Source: Salticus scenicus
Lineage: Eukaryota > Arthropoda > Arachnida > Araneae > Salticidae
DNA length: 64,000 nt
NCBI GenBank assembly: GCA_963930645.1
Contig: CAWVNO010001198.1
Location: 1,051,001-1,115,000, forward strand
Direction: 5' to 3'
Shown: positions 53,905 to 61,978 of the stretch, piece by piece
How positions within the stretch are numbered: the stretch's first letter is position 1
How the letters are laid out: every line of letters starts with the position of its first letter
The notes under the pieces: generated by a model
Seen by the model: only the letters and a program-made list of their open reading frames with translations
The model's database searches: none
Told to the model about the DNA's origin: nothing
Program-made: the position numbers and the translations under genes

Positions 53905-54907
53905 GTGGTTCGAAGAGATATTATTTGGTAGTCAAAGGCCTCCTATTCGAGAGCCAACAGAAGTACACAATATAATTTTACGCATGGAATCGGAAAATAT
54001 TCCTTGGTTTCATATGATTTCTCAAGGTGGCCTGACACTGTTTCCATATCAGGTACACGGAGACATTAATTCCTTACTCGATTACTTAGAAAAACAATGG
54101 ATCGATAAAGAACCTTATTACGACCCGCCGATATTTAAAACGCGAGCCGTTTCCAAATTTTGGGATCAGTTACAACTCTTGTTGGCAAGACGACTGGAAC
54201 CGCCTCCACCTTTACCGAACCCATCTAAAACAGACGCCGAAACTTTAAAAGAAATTTTAGAACCCACTCGTCCAAATCAAAAATTTTCTTACGAATCGGC
54301 CGAATTTTGGGGTGAAGTGGCTCGTAGATTTATCAATTTGAATAGACCTGAAGACGCATCGACGCTACCCAACATATCTTCAGATCTCACAAAAAGAGCC
54401 ATACAGCTCTACGACATAACTTCTAGAGCTCAAGGCATGTATTACGATCCTTATACCTATTATTTGGTACATGATTCGGAATACGTAGACTCGGTTCATT
54501 GGCGAAGCGGTCAAAATCTCGAAGCCTTCATGCATCATCGACGCAGACATCCCTTAACGCTATCTATACAGGCCATTCTAAAGAAAAGTTTAAACGATTT
54601 GTTAAACGGTAAGAAACCCTCAGTTTTTAAGGATTCGTGTCCTCAGCTCGATTCTCTATTGCATAACATTAAGGTCATTCATGAAGAAATTGAGCAAGTT
54701 CCGCACGAAAATCAACCGCCTAAGCTCATAGACGTTTTCCAACGACTCTTGGCTCTTTGTAAGCGAGACGGATTATGGGAAAATCAAATTTCTGAAATTG
54801 AATTGGAACCCATTTCGACGAGTCTTTTACATTTGACGGAACGAGTTCAGATTCTAGAACGCGAGAAAAGAATTTTATGGAAACATGTTATCGAAGATGA
54901 TGAGTAA
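53882..54907 (+). CDS. Unknown 341 aa protein
   Basis: ATG directly follows GGAATAAAG. Proline-rich patch RRLEPPPPLPNPSK near residue 105, then helical domains and a C-terminal leucine-rich heptad (LLHLTERVQILEREK). Codons are CG-rich like P74 and PIF-8-like. Its end overlaps the convergent gene by 20 nt. A structural virion role is plausible; family unknown. Confidence 0.7.
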   Translation: MSNSHLIKWFEEILFGSQRPPIREPTEVHNIILRMESENIPWFHMISQGGLTLFPYQVHGDINSLLDYLEKQWIDKEPYYDPPIFKTRAVSKFWDQLQLLLARRLEPPPPLPNPSKTDAETLKEILEPTRPNQKFSYESAEFWGEVARRFINLNRPEDASTLPNISSDLTKRAIQLYDITSRAQGMYYDPYTYYLVHDSEYVDSVHWRSGQNLEAFMHHRRRHPLTLSIQAILKKSLNDLLNGKKPSVFKDSCPQLDSLLHNIKVIHEEIEQVPHENQPPKLIDVFQRLLALCKRDGLWENQISEIELEPISTSLLHLTERVQILEREKRILWKHVIEDDE

Positions 54908-55352
54908 TCTGATTCAAAGCCACCAAAGCGCATTTCTTCAAATTGCCTTTATGCAAAGGACAATTCGCCGAATTCATAATATTACGGTTTACGGTCGGCA
55001 CGCCTAATTGTTCCACGTTCATAATGTTACGTATGCCGGCATCTTTTAAAATGTTAGGTTGGAAACTACCGCCTTTGTAACCGAAAACAATCTCTGTGTT
55101 GGGAAATAGGTTCTGTAAAAACTCATAGCGATCCTTCAAATATTTTAATACGTCTGAATAAATTATTCCGCCGCTGGTAGTCACTTCTACGTCTGGACGA
55201 GCTAGAGGATAGCATTTTCGCATCTTTGAATAATTCATGGGACTCGTAATATGGAAACATGAAAGTAAACCTGTCACGTCGCAATAAGCCAGTTCTAGAG
55301 GCACATACTTATCTCCCAAGACCACACCTTTTGTATGTACGATTGCTTGCAT
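54888..55352 (-). CDS. Conserved-looking 154 aa protein, possible nuclease fold
   Basis: N-terminal strand pattern IVHTKGVVLG then VPLELAYCDVTG, a central LFPNTEIVFGYKGGSF, INVEQLG-like NVEQLGVP, and a C-terminal C-x-LH-x(n)-CA cluster (CPLHKGNLKKCAL). This pattern resembles a domain I have seen in proteins encoded by arthropod mobile elements and viruses, possibly RNase H-like, but I cannot name the family. There is no membrane segment. Confidence 0.55.
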   Translation of the reverse strand: MQAIVHTKGVVLGDKYVPLELAYCDVTGLLSCFHITSPMNYSKMRKCYPLARPDVEVTTSGGIIYSDVLKYLKDRYEFLQNLFPNTEIVFGYKGGSFQPNILKDAGIRNIMNVEQLGVPTVNRNIMNSANCPLHKGNLKKCALVALNQITHHLR

Positions 55353-55363
55353 TCTAAATAAAG

Positions 55364-55633
55364 ATGAAAGGTATCGGGTTCAATACAATCCTTCTTGGTT
55401 TCGTTCTGGTCAATTTGATTATAAGCTTGGGTGTGACAGCCTTCACGATGTACAAGATGTCCAATGCTACTGAGTACGAATTCGGTACGGGTGCTGACCT
55501 TATGAAGGCATCAGTCAAAGGCGTCTCAGCTCCAAAATTCTTCGCTGACAACAAACTGTTGTTGTTGTTGCCGACCGTTTCAAATACCCTGAGTATGATT
55601 CTTATAGGCGCGCTAATTATAATTAACAAATAA
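55364..55633 (+). CDS. Two-pass membrane protein (89 aa)
   Basis: ATG follows CTAAATAAAG. Hydrophobic segments at about residues 8-28 and 62-86 flank a polar loop. Divergent from the previous gene by 11 nt and followed by another two-pass protein 10 nt on. Probably an envelope protein; not recognised. Confidence 0.65.
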   Translation: MKGIGFNTILLGFVLVNLIISLGVTAFTMYKMSNATEYEFGTGADLMKASVKGVSAPKFFADNKLLLLLPTVSNTLSMILIGALIIINK

Positions 55634-55643
55634 AGTAGCAACT

Positions 55644-55856
55644 ATGAATCTCAGAATGATGTTGGCAATCACGTTGGTCGTGTTTCTAGTAGTGGGTCTA
55701 ATGACATATGGTTATCTAGTATATTCTATTAAGGGCGTTGCAGATAAGAAAGATGGAACTGAAATGGTAACACTTCAGAAAACAAAATTGTATGGCCAAC
55801 TATTTATACAATTGGTACAACTGTTGGTTGCCGGCTTTATTGTCTATAAGAATTAA
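55644..55856 (+). CDS. Two-pass membrane protein, family T copy 2 (70 aa)
   Basis: Paralogue of 3666-3881: MNLRM start, segments about 5-28 and 47-66, and a short charged loop. ATG is 10 nt after the previous stop, within AATAAAGTAGCAACT. Two copies 52 kb apart, one next to RING genes and one in a compact cluster, suggest dispersal of a small membrane gene. Confidence 0.65.
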   Translation: MNLRMMLAITLVVFLVVGLMTYGYLVYSIKGVADKKDGTEMVTLQKTKLYGQLFIQLVQLLVAGFIVYKN

Positions 55857-55943
55857 TCTCGACGGATAACTAGACAGAGACTGTTGCTGGTCGAGACACA
55901 ATGAGGCGTGGACGCGTTAGCAGTTATATATATGTAGTTAAAC

Positions 55944-55945
<2 letters not shown>

Positions 55946-55979
<34 letters not shown>

Positions 55980-56001
55980 TTTTTTTTTTTTTTTTTTTTT
56001 T
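55946..56001. terminator. A30T26 palindrome
   Basis: Left flank is a promoter-like leader (TATATATA, TTGCTGGTCGAGACACAATG) with no leftward gene; right flank CAGTTGGTTGGTTGG. Confidence 0.75.
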
Positions 56002-56163
56002 CAGTTGGTTGGTTGGTTTCAATAGACTTTATCAACCTACAAACCAACTATATTAAATAAGTTAACTTTGCTCGAAACTTATTGCAGTCATCTCTCAAGA
56101 TACCATGCATATACTGTAAAATGAAATAGTATCGTCAGTTTATGGTACTTGGATTTCAGTCGA

Positions 56164-56646
56164 TTATATATTAGCTATAATTTTTTTGGTGCTGTAGACG
56201 AAACTATCCATCATTTTTTGAAATTTACTCTCTGATTTAGGATCGAATGTTTCCCAGCCTCCATTTTTCTCAATCCAAGGCGTTAAATACTTTTCAAAAT
56301 TTTCATTTAAAATTTCTAACGCAATCTTAAAAATGCTGAGAGACATTTTATTCATCAGGCATTTTGCAGTCGCATCACCAACAACTGCCAAATATTTTAA
56401 GATTTTACCCCAATCTTTTTCTGAGTCTTGAAACAAAATATGTTGAAACGAATCACGTAGCTTATCTTCAGTAATATCGTTACGAATTTGTATGGGATCG
56501 AAAAAGTTTAATTTAGAACAAATGTCTTTAACGATTCGTTTATCCTGAGGATGGTCTAATAGATGAACTTCGATATAAAATCCATGACGATAAACTAAAT
56601 ATTGCAAGACTCTAGCTAAAATATGTTTTGTCTGTGACGAAGACAT
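56164..56646 (-). CDS. Bcl-2 family homologue (160 aa)
   Basis: BH1-like DWGKILKYLAVVGD near residues 76-90 (usual N-W-G-R...G pattern) and BH2-like PWIEKNGGWETF near 122-134 are well placed. A BH3-like LRDSFQHIL precedes BH1 in an unusual position. There is no C-terminal membrane segment. Viral Bcl-2 proteins block host apoptosis. The TATA and GTGGGTGTGGC box upstream suggest early expression. The BH1 and BH2 pairing makes this fairly sure; pro- or anti-apoptotic action is not. Confidence 0.75.
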   Translation of the reverse strand: MSSSQTKHILARVLQYLVYRHGFYIEVHLLDHPQDKRIVKDICSKLNFFDPIQIRNDITEDKLRDSFQHILFQDSEKDWGKILKYLAVVGDATAKCLMNKMSLSIFKIALEILNENFEKYLTPWIEKNGGWETFDPKSESKFQKMMDSFVYSTKKIIANI

Positions 56647-56678
56647 GTTTGCATTTGGATGTTTGGATAAAGCTATGA

Positions 56679-56705
56679 CTTATATATAGTCAAGCCACAC
56701 CCACG
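56679..56705 (-). promoter_or_regulatory. TATA plus GTGGGTGTGGC promoter
   Basis: Reading leftward: CGTGGGTGTGGCTTGAC, then TATATATAAG, about 35 nt before the ATG at 56646. Confidence 0.6.

Positions 56706-56709
<4 letters not shown>

Positions 56710-56779
<70 letters not shown>
56710..56779. terminator. A43T27 palindrome
   Basis: The most unequal of the well-formed palindromes. Right flank CGTGTGGGCGGAGC-ATTTTCTAA module. Confidence 0.75.
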
Positions 56780-56780
56780 C

Positions 56781-56812
56781 GTGTGGGCGGAGCATTTTCT
56801 AAAAGCAGGCAA
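56781..56812 (+). promoter_or_regulatory. GTGTGGGCGGAGC-ATTTTCTAA module
   Basis: Faces the gene at 56865, about 60-85 nt from its ATG. Confidence 0.45.
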
Positions 56813-56864
56813 ATATAATTTCTTTTGAATTCTACCACTTTTTGTTAAACATAATAAAGGGAAA

Positions 56865-57194
56865 ATGAATCCTGAAAAAATTGTGCAAATTACATACAAC
56901 AGCGTTATACAGTTCTTACAAAGAATACTTGGAGTGGATAAAATGACCTATATCTTAAATCATTTAAACAAATCTTTTCCATCTTGGGATCATAAGTGGT
57001 CTACAATACAAAAATGGCTAGTGGAAGAGCATCCCATGACAAACATGCAGCATACCATTCATAGTTTTGCTCAATTATTTCCAGATTACGAATCTTTTGC
57101 CAATGATTTAAATCAGTCGCTAGCTCTTCATGACGAATTTTGGAATCAAGTATATATACAGCTTTGTATTGCAAAAGAAGGTTTAAAATGTTAA
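56865..57194 (+). CDS. Unknown helical protein (109 aa)
   Basis: ATG follows AATAAAGGGAAA. All-helical with many aromatic residues and no membrane segment. Its stop overlaps the ATG of the next gene (ATGTTAA), implying coupled translation. Not recognised. Its position beside a Bcl-2-like gene invites a death-fold comparison, but I see no motif. Confidence 0.6.
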   Translation: MNPEKIVQITYNSVIQFLQRILGVDKMTYILNHLNKSFPSWDHKWSTIQKWLVEEHPMTNMQHTIHSFAQLFPDYESFANDLNQSLALHDEFWNQVYIQLCIAKEGLKC

Positions 57195-57427
57195 ATGTTG
57201 CAAAATTGGAACCCTTTGCATTATTAACGCTAGCCGGCGGATTATTATATTCTATTGGTGTATTAACTGTCGAATCCAAAGCCAATTCTTGTTATCGGAT
57301 TCATTTTATTATTCTAACCCTCGTTATTTTCATTGCTCTCGTAGCCATTAGCGTGTTTAAATATCTCAAATGTCGTTTCGCTTGCCGCCAAATGGAAGAC
57401 CTCATAAGGGCTATGAAAATAAAATAG
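57188..57427 (+). CDS. Two-pass membrane protein (79 aa)
   Basis: I start at the ATG at 57188, inside the stop region of the previous gene. Segments at about residues 9-26 and 37-58, then a basic tail with CRFACRQ. Its end overlaps the convergent gene by 17 nt. Likely envelope protein. Confidence 0.6.
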   Translation: MLNVAKLEPFALLTLAGGLLYSIGVLTVESKANSCYRIHFIILTLVIFIALVAISVFKYLKCRFACRQMEDLIRAMKIK

Positions 57428-57719
57428 GAAGCCTCTCTCCTTTATCGTTTTGAAAAAGTATTGCATCTCCGCTACGAACTCCAATCAGCGCCCATTTGTC
57501 GATTTCGGAAACGGTACAATGTTCAGTGCCGCCCAAAATAGGTGTGATTTCCAAATGCTGAGCGATACATAAAAATTGCCGAAAACCTTCGTTGTTATCT
57601 TTTACGCAAACTTTGACACCGTCTTCAAATTCAATGGAAAATTTTAAAGGGTTTGAAGACATGTAAGCATGTTTAATGGGTCGGATAGCTTTTTTCTTTA
57701 TAATAGTCAAGTATTCCAT
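57411..57719 (-). CDS. Unknown 102 aa protein
   Basis: ATG at 57719; a GTG two codons upstream is less likely. Beta-rich, no membrane segment, with LKFSIEFEDGVKV and KWALIGVRSGDAILF stretches. It overlaps the preceding gene tail-to-tail and lies 24 nt from the divergent gene at 57744. Function unknown. Confidence 0.6.
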   Translation of the reverse strand: MEYLTIIKKKAIRPIKHAYMSSNPLKFSIEFEDGVKVCVKDNNEGFRQFLCIAQHLEITPILGGTEHCTVSEIDKWALIGVRSGDAILFQNDKGERLPILFS

Positions 57720-57743
57720 TATCACAAAAGTGTATATTAAGTA

Positions 57744-58313
57744 ATGGCGACTTTGGATTCTACGTTAGCTGAGTTAATGATAACAATTCTTCAAAAGAAG
57801 AATCCGAACATATTTTGTGTGATATTTCCAGAAGAAGCGCGCGCGACTAATATAGCCCCAAACGTAACAGCTGAGGCCGAAAGAATTTTTAAAGAGGAGT
57901 TTCCCGACGACGATTACACATTAGACCAGTTAAAAACTTATTGGCAAGAGAGATCCAAAGACACAATTAATGGATACGCTGAGGGAGTATTGCCAAATAG
58001 TGAAATATGTAACCAATTCGCTTATGATTCATCAAAAGGTAAAAATGTTTATATTTATCCTCCTATAACAAAGAAAAAGTTGTCAAAAGAATTTGATATT
58101 TTCGAATTTCTAAAGGCTAGACAGGATAACGGATATCCAATCAGGTTTCAGTCGGATGCAGATCTGGAAGCCGATTTAGAAGTTTTATTGGAACCACAGA
58201 AAAATTTAGTTATCGATGCCGGACTTAGAAAAATTGCACGAGCCTTGACTGTGTTAAATTCTGCCTGTAGTTATCGAATACTAGATGTGCAAAGTGAAAG
58301 AGTCGTACGTTAG
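57744..58313 (+). CDS. Unknown 189 aa protein
   Basis: ATG follows TATTAAGTA, a TAAG-type late motif. Acidic overall, helical at both ends, with a YIYPPITKKKL stretch in the middle. No membrane segment. Not recognised. Confidence 0.6.
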   Translation: MATLDSTLAELMITILQKKNPNIFCVIFPEEARATNIAPNVTAEAERIFKEEFPDDDYTLDQLKTYWQERSKDTINGYAEGVLPNSEICNQFAYDSSKGKNVYIYPPITKKKLSKEFDIFEFLKARQDNGYPIRFQSDADLEADLEVLLEPQKNLVIDAGLRKIARALTVLNSACSYRILDVQSERVVR

Positions 58314-58347
58314 TCATTATATATAGGCATGACCACACCCACACTTG

Positions 58348-58412
<65 letters not shown>
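58348..58412. terminator. A36T29 palindrome
   Basis: Left flank has TATATATAGG and GACCACACCCACAC; right flank GTTGGTTGGTTGG. Confidence 0.75.
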
Positions 58413-58414
<2 letters not shown>

Positions 58415-58439
58415 TTGGTTGGTTGGTTAATTTAAGACC

Positions 58440-58628
58440 TTAACTCTTCCTTTTAAATTTATCATTTAATTCTGCAAATCGAGTTCGTGTCTGAGGACTA
58501 TTCAACGTATAGCCATCTCTATTATACATAGATTGCATATAATTTTCTTTTTCTTCACAATCTCTTTGAGCAGGTTTTTTATTTCGGATATGATCACTTA
58601 AGTGTGGATTGTATCGTTCAGTATTCAT
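58440..58628 (-). CDS. Small charged protein (62 aa)
   Basis: ATG follows TTTAAATAAAG, the common late-type context. Highly charged and polar with no hydrophobic segment, Met/Tyr/Asn-rich, ending FKRKS. Not recognised. Confidence 0.55.
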   Translation of the reverse strand: MNTERYNPHLSDHIRNKKPAQRDCEEKENYMQSMYNRDGYTLNSPQTRTRFAELNDKFKRKS

Positions 58629-58745
58629 CTTTATTTAAATATGAAACCCAACTTTAAAGTCTTATAACCTGGCTGCTAATGTTAAATGAATAATAGATAA
58701 TATATTGTGTTAGCGAAAATCAGCTATATATATAGTCAAGCCACG

Positions 58746-58812
<67 letters not shown>
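58746..58812. terminator. A28T39 palindrome
   Basis: Left flank TATATATAGTCAAGCCACG; right flank CATGTGGGCGGAGC module. Confidence 0.75.
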
Positions 58813-58813
<1 letters not shown>

Positions 58814-58815
<2 letters not shown>

Positions 58816-58850
58816 GTCATGTGGGCGGAGCATTTTGTAAGCACTGTCAG
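58814..58850 (+). promoter_or_regulatory. CATGTGGGCGGAGC-ATTTTGTAAGCA module
   Basis: Followed by CTGTCAGTGAAGATG, about 50-85 nt before the ATG at 58901; nearly identical to 10097-10140. Confidence 0.5.
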
Positions 58851-58900
58851 TGAAGATGTTTTTTAAAGGATGTCAGATTAGACCATAAGAAATAAGTACG

Positions 58901-59800
58901 ATGCTATCTGCTGAAGAACTATTGAATTTTATATTACAACAAGATCGTTGTATTGTATTTGGCGACTTGGGTCGTTACCCGTACAAACTCTTTGAAATTT
59001 TAAAATCAATTCCTTCGCTAAAAGTAATGGTCATTTCTTCAAATAATAACTTATATTCGTCTGATAATCAGATACGAGTCCAGCGTTCCGACCAACTCGT
59101 TGAAAGTTGCGACTTGTTAATCTATCTAGAACCCGAATCTATGCAAACGATAGCCAAACATCGATTGGCTTCTCGCGTGGTCGTATTCGCGTCTCATTTA
59201 AATTTTATTCATTCTTGCGATGCCCGATGGGCACGTGTTTGTTTCTTTTTGAAAATCGATCCCACTGGCACGCGTAGCTTATTAGACAGGCAAGATTTTT
59301 CAATTCAGACTCAAAACGTGGGTTCGGTTCGGGTCGATTATACAAACGTTGTAAGAATTTCTGGAAAAGATAATCCTCCTCTCGAAACCAACGACACGTA
59401 TGTCATCGTAGACCTCACTCACTACACAAAAGACATATTGAGTATGTTTCTCGCGTTTTGGGATGCGTTTGATTTCATGCTAGAAAACAAAGATTCTATT
59501 TCGCGATGGGTTCTATGCTTTGCCGAAAAAGGATACAGCGGTTTCTGTAGATTTAGACAAAAAACGCTCGATGCCTTATCCTGCAAAGATTTCGAATACG
59601 GAAATGTGACCGATATTCAAACGATTCTGTCTATGCTACCATTTTATAAATTTGGAAATATTGACAAAAAATTTAACGTGAAATTATCTTCCTTTGGCGG
59701 TGTGAAATACATAATACCTAAATCTGAACAAGAAGCCTGCAAAGCGGCCTATATGTATAACGTTTATCCTATGGTGAACAATGTACTTCGAGTTCGGTAG
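58901..59800 (+). CDS. Unknown 299 aa protein
   Basis: ATG follows AATAAGTACG, a TAAG motif. Alternating beta/alpha pattern from the start (CIVFGDLGRYPY, VMVISSNNN, LLIYLEPES, VVVFASH) suggests a Rossmann-like fold. CG-rich codons like P74 and the 536 aa protein. There is no membrane segment. I cannot assign a family; a conserved core function is plausible. An inserted element begins 34 nt after its stop. Confidence 0.65.
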   Translation: MLSAEELLNFILQQDRCIVFGDLGRYPYKLFEILKSIPSLKVMVISSNNNLYSSDNQIRVQRSDQLVESCDLLIYLEPESMQTIAKHRLASRVVVFASHLNFIHSCDARWARVCFFLKIDPTGTRSLLDRQDFSIQTQNVGSVRVDYTNVVRISGKDNPPLETNDTYVIVDLTHYTKDILSMFLAFWDAFDFMLENKDSISRWVLCFAEKGYSGFCRFRQKTLDALSCKDFEYGNVTDIQTILSMLPFYKFGNIDKKFNVKLSSFGGVKYIIPKSEQEACKAAYMYNVYPMVNNVLRVR

Positions 59801-59970
59801 AATGAATGAAAAAATCTGATGTGGGCACCACATGACTTCCTTATACACTTTTAGAAATATACATAATGTTAAAAAACATTGTCACTGGACCCGAAACAGT
59901 TGGCTAAAAATATTTTTAAAAAATGCATGCATACGTAAAAAAAAAAAAATAAATAAATAAATAAAATAAA

Positions 59971-60416
59971 ATTGTGCCTTGAGGGGACTCATGTCAAAGT
60001 TGTGCCTTGGGGGGGGGGACTCATGTCAAAGTTGTGCCTTGGGGGGACTCATGTCAAAGTTGTACCTTGGGGGGACTAATGCCAAAGTTGTACCTTGGGG
60101 GGACTAATGCCAAAGTTGTACCTTGGGGGGGGACTCATGTCAAAGTTGTGCCTTGGGGGACTCATGTCAAAGTTGTACCTTGGAGGGACTCATGTCAAAG
60201 TTGTGCCTTGGGGGGACTCATGTCAAAGTTGTGCCTGGGGGGGACTCATGTCAAAGTTGTGCCTTTTGGGGACTCATGTCAAAGTTGTACCTTGGGGGGG
60301 ACTCGTGTCAAAGCTGTGCCTTGGGGGACTAATGTCAAAGTTATGCCTGGGGGGGACTCATGTCAACGTTGTGCCTTGGGGGGGGACTCATGTCATAGTT
60401 GTGCCTTGGGGAAGTT
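59971..60416. repeat. Minisatellite, 28 bp unit, about 15 copies
   Basis: Unit close to TTGTGCCTTGGGGGGACTCA followed by TGTCAAAG, with G-runs of four to nine. Open frames read from it are repeats of a few residues and not genes. G-runs could form quadruplexes. Confidence 0.9.
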
Positions 60417-60419
60417 TTA

Positions 60420-60760
60420 AATGTCTAGCTGGTCGGGAAGTTAGTTAAAAATCGGTTGCAAGATTTGTACTGGTAACGCTGCCGAAGGCAGCAGGAACCC
60501 TACACAGTTGGCTAAAAGTATTAAAAAATGCATTTTCACCGTGTTCTGATCTAGTCTGAAAGTTGCAAATGTCTAGCTAGTCGGGAAGTTAGTTAAATAA
60601 TTTTTCTGTTGAATCGCATAAACGCTGCTGAAGGCAACAGGTATCGGAAACAGTTGGCTAAAAATATTTGAAAAATGCATTGTCAACGTGTTCTGAGCCT
60701 TTCTGAAAGTTTCAAATGTCTAGCTTGTCGGGAAGTCAGTTAAATTGCAAGATTTGTCTA
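60420..60760. repeat. Degenerate repeats of about 130-170 bp within the inserted element
   Basis: AAATGTCTAGCT, GTCGGGAAGT and CGCTGC-GAAGGCA-CAGG blocks recur in the same order near 60418, 60568 and 60712. Confidence 0.65.
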
Positions 60761-60964
60761 AACCGTTTCTGAGTTATTACCGTTTTTTGATACATTATGG
60801 CCAAAACCTATGTATTTTTGTCATTATGAACCTAATTTTCCTAAATATCTCCAAAACCGAAAATCATAGAAAGTCCAAAAAGGGAGGTGCACAACTAGAT
60901 GTTATAACAAACCTATGTACCAATTCGCAACTTTCTACGTCCAACCGTTTTTGAGTTATGCGAC

Positions 60965-61000
60965 ATACCCACACACACACAGACACACACACATACAGAC
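60965..61000. repeat. CA/GA microsatellite
   Basis: CACACACACAGACACACACA with minor interruptions, inside the inserted element. Confidence 0.8.
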
Positions 61001-61219
61001 GTCACGAAAAATCGTGTAAAAACCCTTATATCTCTAAAACGAGAGCTCGTGTTAAGACGACACTTGCAGGTGTGCAACTAGACATCATGACAGTCACACG
61101 TATAAATTGGCAACATCCAGCGATCATTCGTTTTCGAGCAATGTGAAATACAAAATCCATTTCGCAAATCGGGATTACTATACTTCCTTATACTTTGTAT
61201 AAGGAAGTAAAAAAAGGGA

Positions 61220-61807
61220 ATGGCAAATCAAGGCTCACCTACATTGAATTCGTATACTGCATCCATAAGTCCTACATCGCCTACTCGTGTCATCTTTAGA
61301 AGAGTTCCAGGACCTTCTAACGTTGTAGCAGGACCTTCTAATGTTGTAGCTATTCGAAATAATGATCAAAGACTTGTTCCATCTCCAACAAGACGACCTC
61401 AAGGTCTAGCTAATAGCAGAGGTAGAGGTCGAGGTAGAGGCAGAGGTCGAGGCAGAGGTAGAGGTAGAGGTAGAGGCAGACCTCGCCTCCCAAGCATAGG
61501 CAGTAATTCAAGCGGTAGCTCCTCAGGTAGAAGCAGAAGTAGTAGCGTTAGCAGCAATAGTAGCACTGGAAGTTCGAGCTCTCGCAGGGGTATTAGAAAT
61601 CCATATTTGAGAAGAGTATCGCCAAACGAATTGGTTTACAACTACCATCCACACAGTTTAAGATTTAAAAAGGTACAAGGAAGATTTCCAACGAATCGAT
61701 TGCCAAACAAAACGTGTAGAATACTGACAAGCCATTGTTCAAAACGATATCCACTACGACGAGATCAAACACCCCGTCATACAACAATTAATATAGATCA
61801 GCTTTAA
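61220..61807 (+). CDS. RG- and RS-rich basic protein (195 aa)
   Basis: Residues about 70-90 are an almost pure Arg-Gly run; 95-125 are Ser/Arg/Gly-rich with RSRSSSVSS. The N-terminus is Ser/Thr/Pro-rich with a repeated GPSNVVA, and the C-terminus is basic. RG/RS proteins bind nucleic acid; a role like the P6.9 protamine of baculoviruses is possible, though that protein is shorter and simpler. The ATG is only 11 nt from the end of the inserted element, which must have displaced or replaced its promoter. Confidence 0.6.
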   Translation: MANQGSPTLNSYTASISPTSPTRVIFRRVPGPSNVVAGPSNVVAIRNNDQRLVPSPTRRPQGLANSRGRGRGRGRGRGRGRGRGRGRPRLPSIGSNSSGSSSGRSRSSSVSSNSSTGSSSSRRGIRNPYLRRVSPNELVYNYHPHSLRFKKVQGRFPTNRLPNKTCRILTSHCSKRYPLRRDQTPRHTTINIDQL

Positions 61808-61864
61808 GTGACAATCTTGAAGAGAGATGTAATGGCTAAGGTTTATATATAGTCCGGACACATA

Positions 61865-61865
<1 letters not shown>

Positions 61866-61938
<73 letters not shown>
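61866..61938. terminator. A36T37 palindrome
   Basis: Left flank TATATATAGTCC without a leftward gene; helicase 3' side on the right. Confidence 0.75.
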
Positions 61939-61941
<3 letters not shown>

Positions 61942-61978
61942 GTTTGTATTTAACCCATTAATCTATTAAATAATTTAC

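Larger units (their letters stand above)
59835..61208. mobile_element. Probable non-autonomous inserted element with ACTTCCTTATAC ends (1.37 kb)
   Basis: Left end ACTTCCTTATAC and right end GTATAAGGAAGT are inverted copies; the right end also carries a second inverted copy that makes a hairpin. Inside are a G-rich minisatellite, about three degenerate units with GTCGGGAAGT-AGTTAAA and ACAGTTGGCTAAAA, and a CA-rich tract. There is no coding frame for a transposase. Composition and repeats differ from the surrounding viral DNA, and such hairpin-ended repeats resemble those scattered in arthropod genomes. I infer insertion from a host. Confidence 0.6.

Noticed and set aside
53882..54907. VLF-1 tyrosine recombinase
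   Set aside because: The R...H-x-R...Y catalytic set is not present in order; the HHRRRH stretch is not in the right context.
54888..55352. 38K HAD-type phosphatase
   Set aside because: No DxDxT motif at the start and the length is about half that expected.
60007..60448. Three long overlapping open frames in the minisatellite
   Set aside because: They are all three frames of a 28 bp repeat and code only for reiterated short units. No start context or neighbour supports them.
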